Shown piece by piece: positions 57,691-64,000 of a stretch of 64,000 nt of DNA. The DNA comes from Steinernema hermaphroditum. Lineage: Eukaryota > Nematoda > Chromadorea > Rhabditida > Steinernematidae. Under the pieces are notes generated by a model. It had not been told where the DNA came from. It saw only the letters and a program-made list of their open reading frames with translations, and did no database searches. The DNA is taken from positions 7,812,001 to 7,876,000 of the forward strand of contig CM059625.1 in assembly GCA_030435675.1 (NCBI GenBank). The letters run 5' to 3'. The position numbers and the translations under genes are program-made. How positions within the stretch are numbered: position 1 is the stretch's first letter; every line of letters starts with the position of its first letter.

Positions 57691-60600
57691 TTAAAGACGA
57701 ACTGCGGGGTACTCCTGGTTGTAGTGGCGGCGAAGACGTCCGTTTCCGTGAGAATCAGAAAGTCTGAAACCAAGAGGGATTTCATTCAAACATGCCAATT
57801 AGCAGACCTCGAGTCGAGAGTTCCATTCCGATCCGTCATGGCATTGCCCGCGCGGACTTTGATCTGAACGTTCTGTGCTTCGAAATTGTGGCGCTGAAAT
57901 CGGAGCGACTATTTCCGCGAGCTCACGTTTCCACTCACTCTCTGCTGTCCTTGTAAGCCATGCTGGGGACGACGAGAATCGGCATTCATGGCCACCATGG
58001 AGTGCACCGAGGTAACCGTACCGGTGTTCCGCTCACTTTTGGCGCCGTACCTCTTGTGCGCGTCGTGTGTGTAGTCGATGCAATTATCTTCCACCTGGAC
58101 TGACAAATGTTTCCAGAAGCAAATTACGTTTTTGAACCTGCAGATGGTGGAAAGACTCTGACTTTGCAACGCGGTTGGACACTGCGCCCTTATTGCCTTC
58201 GTTTGCCTCGAAATGCAAATGATCGAACGAACGCGCGCTTCTTAGCGGAGCTCCTAATGGAAACAAACGTTAATTACCGATAAGAGTGACGTTCTTAATC
58301 ACCTATAGCCACACAGTCTGTGACATAGCGCTCTTGACGACCGATTCCACCATCAACTGGGGGCCTACCGTAACCTCCATGACCTTGCCTCCAAATGTCT
58401 ACAATGTCTTCGAGGGTGGGAAGTCCAAGTTGGTGACGGTTTCGTCGAAGCTCGTCCTCACGTTCTCGGAGGTTCGCGATTTCTGCTGCGATACGTGTTT
58501 CCGTTGGCTTGAAGCCGGTCTTCTGAACTCAGCGGACGCTTTCTAGTCCGTGCAAATGGGATTGTACCTTTTTGCTAATAGGCTTGCTTTTTGCAGAGCC
58601 ATTACTTTTGGGGGAAGGCGAGTTGTTCCCACTCGTTTGCTTCTTGGCAATCAGGGCGGCTGCAGACTTCTTCATGAAGCGTCCACTTCTGAAAGAAAGT
58701 CAAACTATCCTCTGTTTCATTACATATAGCACAAAGGGGAAAGCTTCGTCGTTCTACAAATCGCAAAGGATAGTAGCAGAAACGAAACGACAGCAAAAAC
58801 GAAGCAAGAATCACTTCTTCAAAAAAGTCCACCTTGACTCGGCTCTCTGGGCCTCGTTGAGTGGACTTGGCTCGCTGCTCAGCTTCCGTCCTCCGTCTGA
58901 AAAGTCCTCCTCATTGCATGTAGAATCCGAAAGTCTATGCTTTTGATGTGCGAGAGGTCTACTGTTCACCGCTTGACGTTCTTCGCTTGAAATAGAAACA
59001 GACGGTTCTCTCGAAATCATCTAAAAGAGGTCGTCATTGGTTCGCTTTCTTTGGGCGATCTGCGTACCTGACGGCTGACGTCGTCGAAGTCTTCGATCAT
59101 TTCTTGTTTCTTCAACTCAAAAAGCTGCTGTCGGATGTGGTCGTTCTGTTCGACTTCTTTTTCAGGATAACCTGGATAGGGTCCCTGGCTGATGGAAATG
59201 ATGGTGTTACCCATGGCCACTCCATATGAGTCAATATTTGGAGGTTGATCAGGAACCGTGTGTTCGCTTGTCGCTTCATTTGGCTGTCGAATTGCTGCCT
59301 GTGTCTGACGTCTCGTCTTCTTATCCGTCTTTTTCGAGCTTGCCCGCCGCATCACCTTTTCCTTGTTGCTTCGAACCTTCGGTGTATTTTTGATCTCAAC
59401 GCTCTGCGTCACGGTAGAACACTTTGGCATCTCGACAAGCTGTACTCGCGAATGTTCCGGCAATCGGTCTATGTGCATGATGAGGGCTGAACGCATAAAT
59501 GATGAACAAAAAATAGGGTCTTGGTGGGTACCTTGCGGTAGTTGTATTCCAATGAACTTCACAACGTTGGGGTGGTGTTTGAAATACAGTAGAAGCAGAT
59601 CGGCTTCGCTGCTGAGGCATTTTTCGGCAACCTGTTGACTGACAGGCTGCACACTGTCATCGCTAGAGAGTGCCGAGTCAGTGGAAACGGTCGAGGCGTT
59701 CGAGTATTCGCTCTGGGACTCACGAATTCTCTTCGTTTGACTCACTGGTGCCTTACTGCTCCGCTTGAGAATACCTTCAGGAAAAGGAGGAGCGGGAGGG
59801 GGATTTTTCACAGCTGAAAATAGAGCCAATGTTATGAGTATGCCATAAAATAGTGGCTATTTTCTAACCTTTAGCTGGGACGCCGCCTTTCGTGGGAATG
59901 GTGTGCTGTGAATGGTCAGGTTTTTTCAAGATTCCTCCTTTAACGTTTTCTTCGCTTTTGTTACGCTGTTTGTCCGTGTAGCTAAAACGATTTCTTTCCG
60001 TTGTTCTTTGGACGTCTACTCGGGTTGCAGACTTGGAGGGGTCACCATCGATGGTTGACTCTTCCTCCAAATCTGCTTTGTGGGATTTCTGTGCGTTTTG
60101 AGGCACTTCCTTGTGAATGGGAGCACCTGTCGGTTCGTTTCGTTTGTTTATCATTTGGACCACCGATTGCACTTTCGATTGTGGAATCCAGTGCCCGGCC
60201 GAAGTACGTGTGGACTGCCTTTGGTCCATAAAGGGATTCGTAGCCTGCACAGCGTCTAAAGGAACAAAGTTCTGCCGCGGTTCTTGAGGGTACTGTACTC
60301 GGCGATGTTCTTGTTCGTCCCTGTTCTGGGGAGGAATTCTCCGACCGACTTGAAGGGATGTCTCAGGTGGAATCAGAGAGGGTTGCTGGGACAGGACCTC
60401 TTTGCGGTCGGGCATCATTCTCTCTCTGCGAGGGAGATCCTGCATATGCAAAGTTTCGTCTCCAATTTCGACGTGGTTTGTGTAGAGGCCATTACCGTAA
60501 CATCCCATATCAAATGGCACACACTCAACATGTCCGATTGGCCGGCAATGGTTATGGGCATCAAAGTGTGGATGCATTGCCTCCTGTGCCCTCTGAACAG

Positions 60601-61154
60601 TCGAGATGCACCTCTGCTGCTTGTGATGGGCAGAAGTCGCCTCTTCAGCATGATAAGGTGGATGATGCGAAAGGGGCATGTCGTAACGTGTGGGCTCGTC
60701 TCCATGGAAAGCTCCGTGAGATTGTTGAAATCTCGGCTTTTGCAGAAACTCGGCGTGACCACGCATTTCGCTTTTGATGACGTGGCCTTCGTCAGGAACG
60801 TGCAAATGTTCGTTCTCGTATAGTCTCTGTTGCTCGGAGGGAATCCACTTTTGACGAGCTGCTGCGGAACTGTGGTCAATAGCAGTAGCAGGAAATAGAT
60901 GTGAGCCGTCAGGGTAGTCGTAGTTCGAGGGAAAGTTGTCCTCTTGATGGGGAGTGTGATGCCGCTGATCAGGATACACCTTAGGCAGAGGCAAGCGTTG
61001 TCCATAGGCATGTTGGGGATGAGGGTGAAAAGGAGCCTTTCGAGCCCAGCTGGAACCAAATAACGAAAAGAAGCTAAACCGAAATTCACCTTTGGTCAAA
61101 ATCAGCGTGATGACTGAAGGCAGTCGCCTCAGTTTGCCACTGCTTCGACTCCAT
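57691..61154 (-). CDS. Large disordered scaffold protein with AKAP2-C-like segment
   Basis: About eleven exons give roughly 980 residues. The start is the first ATG in frame (MESKQWQTEA). Exon 2 is a 400-residue low-complexity region rich in His, Gln, Pro and Arg. Ser/Pro-rich segments follow (PPPAPPFPEGILKRS; STVSTDSALSSDD), a basic stretch (RRASSKKTDKKTRRQ), and then, near residue 790, KPTETRIAAEIANLREREDELRRNR, which resembles the conserved E-x-E-I-x-x-x-R-E-R-E-x-E-L-R core of AKAP2/PALM2-type C-terminal domains, followed by LPTLEDIVDIWRQG. These proteins anchor protein kinase A or bind actin in vertebrates. The family call rests on one segment; the exon chain itself is well supported by consistent phases and 40-60 nt introns. 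It would be cytoplasmic. Confidence 0.65.
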
Positions 61155-62036
61155 GCTTGAGAGTGTGAATAGATTTGGGCCGTGATTAGTGCTGTGAATA
61201 GCAATCGAGGGCAGCCTCTTAGAGTACGGTCCGCCGGAGACAGTCGTCTGCGCGGCTTTTGGAAAACCTGTACGCGCCGCCCTCCGCGAGGAAAAGCGAC
61301 TGCGAGTTGTCACCGAGACTGAGTGACAGTAAGCCGCAGTGTCATTTGGGCCTTCCGATTAATCACGAATGCAAATAAATAATCGGACTATGGTGACTTC
61401 TATTGTTTTCGACTGTAAGAGCAAAGCCGCAGAGCGCTCCTCTTGTCAGATCCTAATTGAGACGTTTCGCTAAGTGAAAAACTCAGCTGCTTGAAGAAAA
61501 ACACGTCAAAACGGCTTCTTTGTTAAAGTCGCACAATTGTTTATTTCTAATTTATGATATTGGCAAAATAATTTTCATCTTGTCCATAAAAAGAAATCCT
61601 CCTCAGCCAACACTTACCTTTTTATTTCGGACATACGACATCAATTTAGGTAATCATTAATCTGCTTCTTTTCATCTCTTTTTGCTTGACCATGTTCATA
61701 TTTGTACGCGAGATATTCAATCACTTACAGGCTACGAACCACGTTGCATATTTTGCATTCTAAATCAATGACGAATTTCTGGCCGCCGCCCTTTTGTGAT
61801 TCGCAACTAAAAAGGCGCGTGGAAACGTAGTGTGATTTCTATGCAAGTGTCCTATGAGCAACAAGTGACCGAAGTGTACTACGAGAACAAAATAGTGTCC
61901 GTGTTATCAGTGACGCACGTCATTGATTTGATATCATTCATCGTTCAATTCTTGAATCCGTTAGAAATTGCGTACAGCGGACCATTCCTAAGTGTCAGAT
62001 ACCAATCGAACTCAAACGGGAATTACACGTCCATAC

Positions 62037-62571
62037 GTAACTAGGAATTCCTCAAAATATCAGCTACCTGTGTGAGAAATTCGTAATGTAAAATCTAATT
62101 GAGAACGGCATATCAACTGTAATAGGAACACTATTCACTATCAACAAGCCTGAAACATGCGTTTACTCAGTAACTTGCGCACCGTCTTCATAAATATCGT
62201 TCAGTACGGGTGCTCCGTCTTCCAGAGGGAATTGGGACACCCGGAAGCCGTAGTCCCATCACCGCTGACAACAAGATGTACGAAGCCAGGCATCCGGCTG
62301 CATGAGAAGGTCCTCCTAAAATCACCGACCACCACCGACGAAGACACAGCTTCCAGATCAAGGATCTGTCTCTTCGAAGCACATGCGAACTCCGATTCAT
62401 GTGCTGCAAACGCCCCGAAAAAAGAAGTTCCGCCGTCGTTTCTGGATGTTAGACGATTTTTACGTGTGCCGTTAAGCGCGCCGCCATCGACTGGTTCGGC
62501 ATCAATGCCAGGGATGAAGCCGACTGCAAGACACGTCCTCTGCATGGATATTTTAAGGAATTCCTAGTTAC
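62037..62571. mobile_element. 535-bp segment with 25-bp terminal inverted repeats (MITE-like)
   Basis: Arm 1 (62037-62061, starting GTAACTAGGAATTCCT) and arm 2 (62547-62571) are inverted copies with one mismatch over 25 bases; ATA occurs just outside each arm (62033-62035; 62572-62574) but is offset by one base on the left, so it is only a weak target-site duplication. The interior is more GC-rich than its flanks and is open over long stretches on both strands (plus 62157-62567; minus 62201-62545), but neither product resembles a transposase. A non-autonomous DNA element or an inserted gene fragment is possible; chance is unlikely because the match extends well beyond the palindromic AGGAATTCCT core. 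Confidence 0.5.
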
Positions 62572-63741
62572 ATATAACAGTGGCAATCGCCAACCTTTGA
62601 GCTCGGTCTACGCCTCTGAACTCACTTCAGAAAGGTCCCCTGTTAGTCATTTCCGTAATTTCTCATCAAACTATGGCTAGAGGGCATGTCATTCTGTTCC
62701 TACAGATAACTCTGAACTACAGTAGGTGAATATAATTCTCCGCGTCGTACTCTATTTCCGTGCTAGGACTTAGACGCTTACTGTGCTGAAAACACAGTTC
62801 AGACATAACTCCCCTTTGGTAAAGGTGTCAGCTACATGAGAGCACATCACAGTCCATGCGCGTGAATGCATTACTCAAATTCAGACTCAAATTATTCAAA
62901 TCTTCTAGTTATTCCTTATGAAATGCGACAAATGAGACCAGCGAAAAGGCAATTTCATTCATATTTAAAAAGCTTTATATCAATCGCATGCATTCTAAAC
63001 AAGGTCAACATGTTTTACTCACCTTCACTTTCTGGGCCCAGGTTCGCTTTATACACAATAAGTCCTTCACATATGCCATAAAGATGTCCGATTTCAGTGC
63101 AGACATAACGAAGTTCCTGTCGTATGACCATAATTCTTGGAAAAATTGCAGTGTTTGGTCAACTTCTGCTCTTCGTTTCTGTGTCTCGTGTTTCTGACAG
63201 ATCTATCACGCTGTGTGCACCGATTTAGAGAACGTTCTTGCAATGCTCGACCATTTTCTTACAATTTATTCCTCCTTAAAGCTATGTTCAACAATGGTAA
63301 TATATTATTATGTGACTGAAATTTCAACACGACGAAACATCACACAGAAGTTATACAAATACAGCACACACTTACTACAAAGAAGGTAGAACAGCTGAAC
63401 AAGCCAAAAAGAAACGTGAAACTGTACAGCTCTGTGGATGCCGCTTAGTAGAAAGAGCTTGAGCTGGTCAAACGAAGGTGAACAACGCGCGATTGTGCAA
63501 GAAAAGACGAATTCGACCTGGAGAGATTTTCAAAGTGCGAAAATGGCAAGCAGATGGCCCTCGAATCAGGAAATTTATGTTCTGTTGACTAATTAAGTAA
63601 TTACAGGATTGACAAGAAATTGTGTTTACAGGGAGAGTAGATGACGTGAACTAGATAGATAGGATCTGAACTGCTTAGAGCGCACTCAGAGAGAAAACGG
63701 GGATTATTATTACGGATTACATACGCTAGAGAGTATACAAT

Positions 63742-63955
63742 TTACAGTATGTGATCGAGTGCTTGAACAACAGCAACAAGTTCAGAAGTCGGCGAAGCCG
63801 CGGAGGCGGCGTTTCTCACCGGTACGAGATAACACCGCATCACAATGTCGGAGGGGATGCGACGAGAGATTAGCTTCGGCGAAAGCATGACGAGGCGTGT
63901 TCGTGTGTCTACATTTCCCTCGGAGAGGCAATTAAAGGGTGAACGAAGGGTACAA
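63742..63955 (-). CDS. Possible last exon (unassigned)
   Basis: About 71 codons are open on the minus strand, ending at a TAA at 63742. The first internal ATG gives MLSPKLISRRIPSDIVM and the C terminus reads SELVAVVQALDHIL. Amino-acid composition looks protein-like, but the frame has no ATG at its start and no clear acceptor, and the gene would extend past the right edge. Confidence 0.2.
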
Positions 63956-64000
63956 GGTTATTACAAGAGAAAAGAAGCGCCAGTCTACAGATATGAAACG

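Larger units (their letters stand above)
61155..64000. other. Gene-poor right end
   Basis: Upstream DNA of the AKAP-like gene, the 62037-62571 inverted-repeat-bounded segment and a possible last exon on the minus strand near 63742-63955 are the only structures seen. The remainder is AT-rich without recognisable genes. Confidence 0.45.

Noticed and set aside
59245..59638. Plus-strand frames across 59245-59638
   Set aside because: Shadows of the well-joined minus-strand exons of the AKAP-like gene.
60284..60823. 179-codon plus frame and 139-codon plus frame inside the AKAP-like gene
   Set aside because: Antisense shadows of the 400-residue low-complexity exon, which continues in frame into neighbouring exons on the minus strand.

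Overview
The window looks like nuclear DNA of a nematode. Genes are split into many exons by mostly 38-60 nt GT-AG introns, coding DNA is on both strands, and several start codons sit just after a splice-acceptor-like TTTCAG, as expected for 5' UTR introns or spliced-leader acceptors. Two families that are essentially nematode-centred are present: an EFF-1/AFF-1 cell-cell fusogen and a Clc-like four-pass membrane protein. Intron size and the roughly 45 percent GC are compatible with an early-branching (Enoplea/Trichuris-like) worm, but genus cannot be fixed from the sequence alone. I saw no prokaryotic gene, CRISPR array or intact autonomous transposon.

Layout: 1-8060 has no gene I can support strongly. 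8067-9480 (+) is a new-looking secreted protein with three CxC-flanked repeats behind a TATA box; 9901-10247 (-) is a small one-pass membrane protein; 12749-13389 (+) is a Clc-like protein. A gene-dense block follows: a FAXC/CDR GST-like protein (14237-15442, -), an FBXW9-like F-box/WD40 protein (15831-17393, -), a trypsin-like protease (18013-19087, +), LRRC57 (19211-20081, -) and CCT3 chaperonin (21029-23337, +). After a gene-poor stretch with one novel secreted protein (26178-27486, -) come phospholipase C-gamma (28788-33723, +), a flavin monooxygenase (34124-36128, +) and a calexcitin-like EF-hand protein (36194-37134, -). A tRNA-Thr(AGU) lies at 37859-37930. After 3.4 kb without recognisable genes comes the EFF/AFF fusogen (41315-43460, +), then a small multi-pass membrane protein (44296-44901, +), a secreted MAM-domain protein (45557-47996, +) and the histone chaperone ASF1 (48135-48849, -).

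The right third holds a short agrin-like proteoglycan core gene (50526-55352, +) with NtA, eight follistatin/Kazal and two laminin-EGF modules but no laminin-G part. It is followed on the minus strand by a tiny membrane protein (55502-56041), a secreted peptide precursor (56329-56964) and a long disordered AKAP2-C-like protein (57691-61154). The last 2.8 kb contain a 535-bp segment bounded by 25-bp inverted repeats.

Functional themes: extracellular matrix and cell-surface organisation (agrin-like, MAM, fusogen, CxC protein), calcium/phosphoinositide signalling (PLC-gamma, calexcitin, putative AKAP), and housekeeping (CCT3, ASF1, tRNA). The genes do not form one pathway. The most unusual items are the truncated agrin architecture, the exon-derived 42-bp perfect hairpin inside a PLC-gamma intron, a possible 29-32 nt intron or frameshift in the fusogen, and the CxC-repeat secreted protein. 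All exon joins are my manual splice inferences.
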